From 20CM-2-55-15 sp963738025 (GTDB taxonomy: Bacteria > Acidobacteriota > Terriglobia > 20CM-2-55-15), in NCBI GenBank assembly GCA_963738025.1, contig CAVTWA010000006.1, positions 186,001 to 250,000 of the forward strand: a DNA stretch of 64,000 nt. Reading direction: 5' to 3'. Made by a program: the position numbers and the translations under genes. The notes beneath the pieces were generated by a model that had not been told where the DNA came from, searched no databases, and saw nothing but the letters and a program-made list of their open reading frames with translations. Position 1 is the stretch's first letter; the number at the start of each line of letters is the position of its first letter. Positions 1-6,728 of the stretch are shown here, piece after piece.

Positions 1-139
1 GGCCGACAATGTCGCCTCCCGCCAGGAGGATCGGGATGGCTCCCGCCTGGATCGGCGCTGCCTGTTCAAAGCCCAGTTTGTCGATGGCTTTCAGCACTTC
101 TGCGGACAGCCCCAGCTCGGAAAATAGTTTTGGTGTCAT
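1..139 (-). CDS. DEAD-box ATP-dependent RNA helicase, N-terminal fragment
   Basis: Only the first 46 codons lie in the window; the gene runs off its left edge. The product starts MTPKLFSELGLS and continues LGFEQAAPIQ, the Q motif (aromatic, then Gln) found just before the helicase core of DEAD-box RNA helicases of the RhlE/DeaD type. IPILLAGGDIVG follows, and the ATP-binding motif I should come next, outside the window. Family members unwind short RNA duplexes during ribosome assembly and mRNA turnover. The ATG at 137-139 gives the usual family N-terminus; only a weak ribosome binding site (GAGAAACC) precedes it. The subfamily cannot be assigned from this fragment. Confidence 0.85.
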   Translation of the reverse strand, partial: MTPKLFSELGLSAEVLKAIDKLGFEQAAPIQAGAIPILLAGGDIVG

Positions 140-431
140 GAATTAAGGTTTCTCATTCCTATTCACCTTACAGCATTGAGGGGGATAGCTGCCATGCGGC
201 ATTCAGATCTGTCTGCACGGTAAAGCTCCGTGTGGCTCAATCCTGGAAACGTGACACTCGATGGTGCCACCGTGCGATTCTTTCGCAGAATGGATAGCGC
301 ATCCTGTGGATTGTAGCTTTGAATTGCCAACACCAGGATGTTTGCACGAGAGGCAACAAACATGGCACCGTGGCGGGCGGAGCAGTTTCCGAGATAACGG
401 CATCCCGGAACCTGAATCTTTCAGCGAAAGG

Positions 432-752
432 TTAACCTTTGGTAATGGTGCCGCCGGGCGTCATTTTATCGACGTGCTCCGGAAGTAATTCGGACAGCTT
501 ATTCAGTAATTCCTCCGGACTCACGTTCAATTTGCCGGCTAACTGTGCAACATTGTCTGAACCAAGCACATGCCGCAACTGGTCCGCGGACACAGGCTGA
601 TTCGGTCCCGTACCCACCCACGACTGCGCGATACCGCCCAGACCCTTTTGCTCAAATTGATTCACAAGACCCTGCACCCCGCCGTGGCGTTGAATCATCT
701 GATCAATTCCCGCACCGACTAATCCGCCAAGTACTCCATCTAAAAGACCCAT
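432..752 (-). CDS. YidB-like DUF937 protein
   Basis: A 106-residue protein starting MGLLDGVLGGLVGAG, with a Gly-rich N-terminus, the central HGGVQGLVNQFEQKGLGG and the downstream LNVSPEELLNKLSELLP. This pattern and length fit the YidB family (DUF937), small proteins of unknown function. I chose the ATG at 752 because GGAG lies six bases upstream; an ATG four codons earlier overlaps that site. The gene stands alone, with about 290 bp of unassigned sequence before the helicase gene. A second DUF937-type protein, fused to BON and LysM domains, occurs at 11682-12986. Confidence 0.8.
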   Translation of the reverse strand: MGLLDGVLGGLVGAGIDQMIQRHGGVQGLVNQFEQKGLGGIAQSWVGTGPNQPVSADQLRHVLGSDNVAQLAGKLNVSPEELLNKLSELLPEHVDKMTPGGTITKG

Positions 753-825
753 AACATTCTCCACGATTTAGCTTGGAATAGATTGTACTCCGGAACGGAC
801 GACTGAGAGGCACCTCATCGACTGA

Positions 826-1068
826 AGATGCACTAACCCCCAGGAAATCCGGGCAGACTTTGGATTTGCGTTGTTCGAAATGCGACATGGCAAGAAGCCC
901 GCGCTTTCGGCTCGGCGCGTGGAGTCAATTGATCCGAATGTCTACGAATTGAAGGAAGGCGATGAAAAGACCTGGTACCGTGCAGTCTACCTATCGAAAA
1001 TCGACGATGTGATCTACGTCTTGCACAGTAACTACCGGACATCTCGCAGCCGCTCTCTGAATACCTGA
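826..1068 (+). pseudogene. HigB/Gp49-like toxin remnant
   Basis: The frame reads QEIRADFGFALFEMRHGK, then DPNVYELKEGDEKTWYRAVY and IDDVIYVLH. This is the layout of phage-derived Gp49-like HigB (RelE superfamily) toxins: a helix ending in an amphipathic QEIR..FG segment, a strand with V.EL, then WYRAVY and the YVLH strand. The reading frame is closed by a TGA at 823-825 where the N-terminal helix should begin. After YVLH the usual F.KK(S/T) tail is missing and the frame ends in a low-complexity stretch. No antitoxin gene follows. I read it as a decayed toxin gene, not a functional one. Confidence 0.5.
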
Positions 1069-1112
1069 GTGAATTGCAGATGCTCTGTGCGGCCCCCCTG
1101 AGGACCTCGGTT

Positions 1113-2342
1113 TCAGATCGCATCCGCCGCTTTCCGTCTGGCCGCCGCGGTCATGATTTCTCCAATGCTTTCCGGCGACATGAAATCGGCCGGCGAAAGT
1201 GTCCCTGCGTTCATTTGCGCAAATCGGTTCATGGCCTTCACGTTTCCTGGCAGGGCGGCGAAAAGCTGCTGCACTTCCGGTGGCGGTGGCTGCAGAGAGG
1301 CAAGCTGGCATGTAAATTCATACATCGGAAGCGCGTGTTCGTCGCGAGACTTCTGATACTGTCGCATTGCCTCATCGAATGGCTGCGTTCCGCTCAATGC
1401 CTGATCGAGGGCAGAGGTGCAGCGTTCGGCATCGATAAATGCATCGGCTATGCCCTGTGCCGTAATGGGGTCCTTGTTGTATCCCGCATCGCCGACAAGC
1501 GCCCAACCGGGACCGTAAGGCTTACGAAAGAAATTGGGGAGCGCGGCGCCGGAAATGGGAGACACACGTTTTCCGGACCGGACGCGCGCAGCAAATTCCG
1601 GAGCAAGGTCGAGAACCTTGAGATAGTTGCCCTCGACGTCCTTCTTGTTCTCTTCAAATTCGGAATAAGGCCAGCCTGTAATCACCAGGGTGAGATCGTC
1701 GTGAGTCGGAGCCGCCGCGAATCCGCGGTGTGGACGGATGTATGTCTCAAATCGACCGTTCATCGGAATGCCGCTCCAGTAGCTGTAATAGGCAGAAAGG
1801 AGCGGAGGTTTTTCGTTGTACTGTTCGGGCTTGACGACACCCGCAATTATGGAATTCCGTCCATCCGCGCCGACAACAATGCGGGCAAGTTCCGTTACAG
1901 ACTCACCGTCTTTCGAGTGGCCGCGTACACCCGTCACGCGTCCATGGTCCGTAAGCACTTCGTCGACATGAAATCCTGCTCGAATCTCAGCTCCAGATTC
2001 CAAAGCCCCTGCGACGAGGAGGTGATCCAGAACGGTTCTGCGAGGGCAATACGCCACAGGAGATTCGTCTGTGCCCGGTGACCCGGAAATTTCAAATGGA
2101 CCAAAGTCAAAGCTGTACGTGTGTATGGCAGGACAGCCGGTTGCGATCAAGCGATCGAGCAGTCCCCAGCGTGAAAGAGCGGATACGCCGCGAGGCTGGA
2201 CCACGTGTGTCGATATCGTATCGCTCGGGAACGTTGCACGATCTACAAGGAGAACGCGATATCCCTTGCGCGAGAGCAGCATGGCCGTTGGTGATCCGCC
2301 GCATCGAGCTCCAACAACAATGACATCGTAACTTCCATTCAT
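1113..2342 (-). CDS. FAD-dependent oxidoreductase (geranylgeranyl reductase/halogenase-like)
   Basis: A 409-residue flavoprotein. Near the N-terminus YDVIVVGARCGGSPTAMLL is an FAD-binding GxGxxG-type Rossmann motif. ARIVVGADGRNS is the central DG motif, and ALVGDAGYNKDPITAQGI is the GD motif that closes the FAD site. This is the p-hydroxybenzoate hydroxylase fold seen in geranylgeranyl reductases, aromatic hydroxylases and flavin halogenases. The substrate is unknown, and I do not see the WxWxIP halogenase motif. The ATG at 2342 follows AAGGAGCAAGAG, a strong ribosome binding site, so the 17 codons upstream are probably untranslated. There is no partner gene on either side. Confidence 0.85.
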   Translation of the reverse strand: MNGSYDVIVVGARCGGSPTAMLLSRKGYRVLLVDRATFPSDTISTHVVQPRGVSALSRWGLLDRLIATGCPAIHTYSFDFGPFEISGSPGTDESPVAYCPRRTVLDHLLVAGALESGAEIRAGFHVDEVLTDHGRVTGVRGHSKDGESVTELARIVVGADGRNSIIAGVVKPEQYNEKPPLLSAYYSYWSGIPMNGRFETYIRPHRGFAAAPTHDDLTLVITGWPYSEFEENKKDVEGNYLKVLDLAPEFAARVRSGKRVSPISGAALPNFFRKPYGPGWALVGDAGYNKDPITAQGIADAFIDAERCTSALDQALSGTQPFDEAMRQYQKSRDEHALPMYEFTCQLASLQPPPPEVQQLFAALPGNVKAMNRFAQMNAGTLSPADFMSPESIGEIMTAAARRKAADAI

Positions 2343-2815
2343 CTCTTGCTCCTTGGACTGAGAGAGTACTCCGAACCGGCTGCACTTGAACAAACTAAAG
2401 GAAAATCCAGAGGTCCGATGGCTTACGGACTGTCGGTGTCGCTGATCATTCCAACCTTATATAAGGTTGCAGACGCGGAGATCGGTCGGCGATCCCGCGC
2501 CATTATGATCGTCGGGCCGCGCCCGATAGATTGCACTTTTCTTTATAAAGAGCCCGCCCGTAACCACAGGTATCAACGAATCGAAGCGAGATGATTCGAA
2601 CCTCCGGCCTCCTGCGCCCATGGCGGGCGCTCTACCTGGCTGCGGTACGCCCCGAAGACAAGAACGGTCGCGAAGCATCAAGGATTCCTGCGATCGATGG
2701 CGTGCCATGCAGATAGCTGTCAGTCTGGTTTAGCGCCTGGCGCGAATACGCCTCTAGTCGTCAACGGGACTAGAATTGCCCGGGAAGTCACCCCGGGTGA
2801 CAGTCGCGACGGCGG
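2343..2815. other. Gene-poor spacer with tRNA relic
   Basis: This stretch holds the degenerate tRNA-Pro at 2581-2654. I recognise no other gene; short open frames crossing the tRNA relic read GGRRFESSRFDS, a translation typical of tRNA T-arm sequence and not of a protein. Confidence 0.6.
2581..2654 (-). pseudogene. degenerate tRNA-Pro(UGG)
   Basis: Read leftwards this 74-nt stretch folds as a tRNA cloverleaf: acceptor CGGGGCG with CGCTTCG (two G-T pairs), discriminator A, D-loop AGCCAGGTA, anticodon loop CATGGGC, variable loop AGGCC and T-loop TTCGAAT. It closely follows the bacterial tRNA-Pro(UGG) consensus as I know it. It carries damage: two mismatches in the D stem (CCGC/GAGC), one in the anticodon stem (CCCGC/GCAGG), one in the T stem, and the near-invariant U33 replaced by A. 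No 3' CCA is encoded. A relic copy, possibly left by an element that used tRNA-Pro as its attachment site, is more likely than a working tRNA. Confidence 0.6.
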
Positions 2816-3862
2816 CTATTTGCCGGGCTCGAAGCGATCGAGGCACTCATACGGGTGTACCGTGTTCCCGGGCTTCCACACGAAGTACCGCTTCAGGTCG
2901 AAGGGCCGCGTGAAGTTCACGGGATCGGTCGTCGTTAGGGTGTAGTCGAGACGGCTGTAGTCCGCATTCGGGATAAAGCGCTCGACGGTCTTGATCTGGT
3001 CGCTCTGTAGCGTACCCTCGTGATCGAAGTTGCCAGCCGCGAGGTGATCGGTCTCGACCACCAGCGTTGTGCCTTCCCAACGGCCGCGGGAGTAACCGTA
3101 CAACGTGTGCGCCGGAGGTGCCGCGTCCTTTGGATTCATGTGGATCGTGCGCACCGTGTCGTACTCTTCGAGCCGCATGATAATTTTATCGCCGTCCCTG
3201 CTGAACTCCATTGGCAGCGGAGAAATCATGATCAGCGGCGTGCCCTTCGTGCCGCACTTTAGAAGGACGTTGTTGCGCGGATTCCATTTCGCAAGCCCGG
3301 CCTTTCCGGCGGCGGTCAGCGGATAGCCCCCCTTAAACATCGGAAACGCGGCGGGGTCGCTCATGATCGTGGACCAGACGCGGAACAGACCGTCGGCCTT
3401 GGCTTTCGCGGCAGCGACATCGCCATCGGTTTTCGCGCCCCCGACCAGACGCCCCGCTTTCCCGGCTGGGAAGTATGGGGTGTCCGATCCGAACGTGAAC
3501 TCGTTGCCGTTCGGCAGCAATACGCTGCGTGCAAGAATCTCGGGCCGGTTGCGCATCGATGGCGAGCCCGCGATCGTCAGGCGATCGCCGACATGGATTG
3601 AGCTTCCGTCTACGCCGCGATTCCGCAAAATGCTGATGGACGCCGTCTCCGCATCCCAGACGGTCTCTATGCCTTTCTCATCCTTCACGGACAGAAGGAT
3701 CTGTCCGTGCGGATTGCGCCACGACACGGACCTGACGACGCCACTGACTTCGATAGTCTTCTTCGCATCGAAGATACCGGCCTGACTGTGATGCGCGTGA
3801 GCAAAGCCCACGAACACGTTAAGACCCAAGACCAGGCTCACGAGCCGCAGTAACCGTCGCAT
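2816..3862 (-). CDS. exported DUF6152-family protein
   Basis: A 348-residue protein with a Sec signal peptide (RRLLRLVSLVLGLNVFVGF, then AHAHH). The mature N-terminus, HHSQAGIFDAKKTIEVSG, followed by WRNPHGQILLSV and GDRLTIAGSPSMRNRPEI, is the DUF6152 small beta-barrel seen in many acidobacterial and proteobacterial exported proteins. The C-terminal half contains VRTIHMN and SRGRWEGTTLVVETDHLAAG, a conserved segment usual in this longer version. The function is unknown. The ATG at 3862 is preceded by AGGAGATAACAAT. It lies 38 bp after the stop of the exported-protein gene at 3901-4497 and is probably cotranscribed with it. Confidence 0.75.
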   Translation of the reverse strand: MRRLLRLVSLVLGLNVFVGFAHAHHSQAGIFDAKKTIEVSGVVRSVSWRNPHGQILLSVKDEKGIETVWDAETASISILRNRGVDGSSIHVGDRLTIAGSPSMRNRPEILARSVLLPNGNEFTFGSDTPYFPAGKAGRLVGGAKTDGDVAAAKAKADGLFRVWSTIMSDPAAFPMFKGGYPLTAAGKAGLAKWNPRNNVLLKCGTKGTPLIMISPLPMEFSRDGDKIIMRLEEYDTVRTIHMNPKDAAPPAHTLYGYSRGRWEGTTLVVETDHLAAGNFDHEGTLQSDQIKTVERFIPNADYSRLDYTLTTTDPVNFTRPFDLKRYFVWKPGNTVHPYECLDRFEPGK

Positions 3863-3900
3863 ATTGTTATCTCCTGTTGTGGCGCTGTCCACTGAAGGGC

Positions 3901-4497
3901 TTATCGTGACCACCAGTCAAATCGGCTGTCTTTGTGATTCCAATATACGTGGAATGGATCAACGTGATGGTCAGCAATGTTTAACCCCTTACATACTTTG
4001 GACCGCAGAAAGCCTGCGAGTTCCACACCAACTTGTTCTTTTGGATCATAGTCCAGGCCCTCAATCGTGAGTTCGGCATCGGCGGGGTTGTGAACCTTAT
4101 CACGTAAAATCTCAGGCTTCTTCTGCAAACCGTTTATGAATACGACGACGATAATTTCCTGCGCCGTCATGCCTAAAATCGCTTGCTCCATGCGACCACG
4201 GCACGTGAAATCGCCGCCGATAAAGCTCTCTGAGCGCCAAGTGACGCCTGGAACGTATTTGTCAGCCGCACTGACAATTGCGATCCTCTGCTCGGCATTG
4301 GAGTCGTCAATCTTCGGGTCGTCGATGGCGCGCGTTTTAAAAGGCTCGCGCCCGATCCGGATATTGCCTTCCTGGATGTCCCGGTCTCGCAACAGCTTCG
4401 GCTTTTGCAACGGGATGTCTTGTGGCAGTGGCGCGGACGCGCCGGTCAGGGAGACCGATAACAGCAGGACTGCCACCAGCGATGTCCGTGTCTTCAT
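3901..4497 (-). CDS. exported protein of unknown function
   Basis: A 198-residue protein beginning MKTRTSLVAVLLLSVSLTGA with a cleavable signal peptide. The mature part has no motif I recognise; it has two cysteines (DFTCRG and SKVCKG) that could form a disulfide in the periplasm, and an acidic, proline-poor body. The gene precedes the DUF6152 gene by 38 bp and probably shares its transcript. There is no Shine-Dalgarno sequence before the ATG; instead a perfect TATAAT lies eight bases upstream, which suggests a leaderless mRNA. Confidence 0.65.
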   Translation of the reverse strand: MKTRTSLVAVLLLSVSLTGASAPLPQDIPLQKPKLLRDRDIQEGNIRIGREPFKTRAIDDPKIDDSNAEQRIAIVSAADKYVPGVTWRSESFIGGDFTCRGRMEQAILGMTAQEIIVVVFINGLQKKPEILRDKVHNPADAELTIEGLDYDPKEQVGVELAGFLRSKVCKGLNIADHHVDPFHVYWNHKDSRFDWWSR

Positions 4498-4505
4498 AAA
4501 AAATG

Positions 4506-4511
4506 ATTATA
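4506..4511 (-). promoter_or_regulatory. candidate -10 box of a leaderless transcript
   Basis: TATAAT on the minus strand lies eight bases from the ATG at 4497. Transcription starting about seven bases downstream would begin at or next to the start codon. No convincing -35 box sits 16-18 bp upstream, so this is tentative. Confidence 0.35.
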
Positions 4512-4738
4512 GGACAGGAACTCCCAATGATCCGCATTCGCTGGCGTCTCGCCGTCCCGGCAATTCCCTATCGGACTTCAGAGATTCGAACCGCTACTTA
4601 CACTCTGGAGGTTTCTGCGCCCAGCTCCAACTGTTGTCCGTACGACGAACTCGGAACAAGCCGCGCTTAGGGCAGGGGCTGGATTCCGGTGCCGGACTGA
4701 CGAATACCCCTGCTCTGCGTTCCATGGCATTTTTCAGC

Positions 4739-4827
4739 ATGTAGTCGCGGGCTTCAGCCCGCGTTCTTGCTCATGCGGAGATGAAAATCTGCGAATCCCG
4801 CACGCGGGCTGAAGCCCGCGACTACAT
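4739..4827. repeat. REPIN-like pair of inverted palindromes
   Basis: Two perfectly complementary 25-bp arms, 4739-4763 and 4803-4827, are separated by 39 bp. Each arm is itself near-palindromic (core GCGGGCTTCAGCCCGC) and begins with GTAGTC. This is the form of a doublet REP element. It lies between two leftward genes, where the folded RNA could also affect the transcript. No RAYT transposase is in the window. Confidence 0.8.
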
Positions 4828-4856
4828 ACTGGATTGGCCAGGCGCCAAAATATTGC

Positions 4857-5642
4857 TTATTTCCGGGCACAGAAGTTTGCTCCGTGGACCCCAACAGCGG
4901 GTGAAACGTTCGTCTCGACGCGAGACCCGCTAAAGCACTCGAAACGTTCCGCAATGAAACAGCCATAGAAGCCCGTCTCTTCGGCGATGCCGGTGAGTTC
5001 CGCCTCCAGCAGCGCGCCGGCAACGCATCCTGCCCACAAGTTGGCGTCGAGTCGCTCGTTTTCTTTCAAGTCCTTTCCGAGGAAGACGTCGGCCAGATAG
5101 AGGCGTCCACCTGGAGCAAGCACGCGGTAGATCTCCTGAATAGCCCTCCGCTTGTCCAGAGCGAGATTCAGAACGCCGTTGGAAATCACGACGTTTGCAC
5201 TCGCATCCGGCAGAGGAATGTTCTCCGCTGTTCCCTCAAGAGTAAGGACGCGGTTTGCAAGCCCGGCCTCCCGGGCTGAAGCCATCGCCGCTTCACGCAT
5301 GGCCTCGGTTGGATCGATGCCGATCGCCCGGCCGGTCTCTCCCACCCGACGCGCAGCGATCAGCAAATCTGTGCCTCCCCCGGAACCAATATCGACGACG
5401 GTTTCACCCGCTTCGATCTTTGCAACTCGATGAGGGTTGCCAACACCAACGATGCGCGCCGTGGCACGCCTGGGGAGCGTATCTAATTCCTCCCGCTCGT
5501 AACGGAGCAGGTTGACTGCATAGTCCGCGCCTATATTGAAGTGGAACGAGGTCGCCGGATTTGTGGCGACGCGGCTGTAGGATTCCTGAACCGCATCTCG
5601 CAGGCGCTGGGCATCAAAACCGGTTGGACATGTGGTTGCCAT
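4857..5642 (-). CDS. ArsM-like SAM-dependent methyltransferase
   Basis: A 261-residue class I methyltransferase. The SAM-binding motif I is ETVVDIGSGGGTDLLIAAR, followed by IGIDPTEAM, then the motif IV/V region PDASANVVISNGVLNL and LAPGGRLYLADVF. The late LWAGCVAGALLEAEL is typical of arsenite methyltransferases (ArsM). However, the arsenic-binding cysteines usual in GCGNP and SNCV.NL are Val and Gly here (GVGNP, SNGVLNL), so arsenic methylation is doubtful. The ATG at 5642 follows GGAGGACACATCG. It lies 26 bp after the diiron protein gene, so the two are likely cotranscribed and may act on the same small molecule (inference). Confidence 0.75.
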   Translation of the reverse strand: MATTCPTGFDAQRLRDAVQESYSRVATNPATSFHFNIGADYAVNLLRYEREELDTLPRRATARIVGVGNPHRVAKIEAGETVVDIGSGGGTDLLIAARRVGETGRAIGIDPTEAMREAAMASAREAGLANRVLTLEGTAENIPLPDASANVVISNGVLNLALDKRRAIQEIYRVLAPGGRLYLADVFLGKDLKENERLDANLWAGCVAGALLEAELTGIAEETGFYGCFIAERFECFSGSRVETNVSPAVGVHGANFCARK

Positions 5643-5668
5643 CGATGTGTCCTCCAATTGAAATCAAC

Positions 5669-6620
5669 TCAGGAAAAAAGAGGCACGATTTCCTCGAGCC
5701 TCGCCCCGGACCCTGGCTGCACAAGCTCCACCGTCGCCAGGAAGTTTCTGTGAGACATGCCGGTTCCGAGAAACGTCCAAGACGCCGCCTGCTTCTGGAC
5801 CGTGAAGAAGCGGTCCGTTTCTTCCGGACTGAAAATCCGGCCGGTTGCGCGTTTCAGGCTTTCGAAATCGAACTTCACTTGCTGCGTCAATGCGGCATCG
5901 ATCATCCCGCCGATTTCGAGATAGCCCTCGATGGCATTCGCCCGTTCCTGTGCGTTGCACGCGCCGGCGATCGCTTGAACCATCAACGTATCGAGCTTCG
6001 CGTGTTGCGCTTCTTCCATCCAGTGGTGCTTGAGCAGGCTCTTGAACTGAGGGTCCAGTTGCTGGTTGTCGGCCACGCTGTCGAGGTAGTGCCGCTGAGT
6101 CATCCACTCGATATGCAGAATCACAAGCGCAATCGCCAGCGGATGCTTCGAGAGAATCGCCTGCGCAATGGCTTCCGGCGGACCGATGACTTCGCAGTCG
6201 CTGCCGAAGGAACTGAGGAAGTCCTTGCGAAATCGCTTGAACAGATCGATGTGCTTGGCTTCTTCGCCGGCGAAATTCAGAAACGCCCGGACGCGGGCAT
6301 CGTTTCCGTGCAGCACTTGGCCGGACATGATCGAGTACGAAGGGCAGGATGAACTCCTCGACGAGACCGAATATATAGAGGTAGTCGTGCCCACGAATCT
6401 GATTGAGGGCGAGACGCTCCTTCGGTGTCAGGAAGTCGAGCGGCTCGACCCGGGCCAACGTCTCCGGCAGAAAAGGCCTGCCGAAGTCGAGGTGTTTGCC
6501 GCTTCCGATCAGATCTTCAACCCGCCAGTTCACTTGCTCCGATGCGGCGAGGGCAGCTTCGAAGGTATAGTTCGGCCAGGTGGTGGTACTCTCTCTTGGA
6601 GTTGCATCTAACGCTTTCAT
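5669..6620 (-). pseudogene. ferritin-like diiron protein, one frameshift
   Basis: The combined frames encode about 316 residues of a four-helix diiron protein. The first part, starting MKALDATPRESTTTW and reaching VEEFILPFVLDH, is in one frame; from SGQVLHGNDARV onward it is in the next. One extra base near 6325-6330 causes the shift. After it come FAGEEAKHIDLF, ILHIEWMTQRHY and WMEEAQHAKLD: two ExxH metal-ligand pairs and extra glutamates, as in ferritin-like oxygenases (AurF-like is possible). The start at 6620 has GAGGAGAAACGAA before it. Since both halves are otherwise intact, the lesion is recent or a sequencing error. It leads the two-gene unit with the methyltransferase. Confidence 0.7.
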
Positions 6621-6655
6621 TTCGTTTCTCCTCTGTTTGGTTTCTGGTTCGTCTT

Positions 6656-6684
6656 CTGCCGGTGATGCTGTGATTCACCGGCAG
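6656..6684. promoter_or_regulatory. candidate operator between divergent genes
   Basis: Perfect 10-bp arms CTGCCGGTGA (6656-6665) and TCACCGGCAG (6675-6684) with a 9-bp spacer, centres 19 bp apart, about two helical turns. It lies midway between the diiron gene (start 6620, leftward) and the BTAD regulator (start 6729, rightward). A dimeric regulator, perhaps the adjacent one, could bind here. Confidence 0.5.
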
Positions 6685-6728
6685 GACCAGAATCCGGCAT
6701 GATCGTTTGAAAAACCGTTGAAGAGAGC

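Larger units (their letters stand above)
4498..4856. other. Intergenic region with REP-like inverted pair
   Basis: It holds the -10 hexamer for the gene to the left and the perfect 25-bp inverted pair at 4739-4827. I see no gene in the rest. Confidence 0.6.

Noticed and set aside
163..403. Two overlapping minus-strand frames between the helicase and YidB-like genes
   Set aside because: No ribosome binding site, no family and mutually exclusive frames.
1074..2081. 335-codon plus-strand frame opposite the FAD oxidoreductase
   Set aside because: No domain and no ribosome binding site, while the opposite strand has three FAD motifs.
2457..2708. 83-codon minus-strand frame across the tRNA relic
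   Set aside because: The translation GGRRFESSRFDS is the usual artefact of reading through a tRNA.
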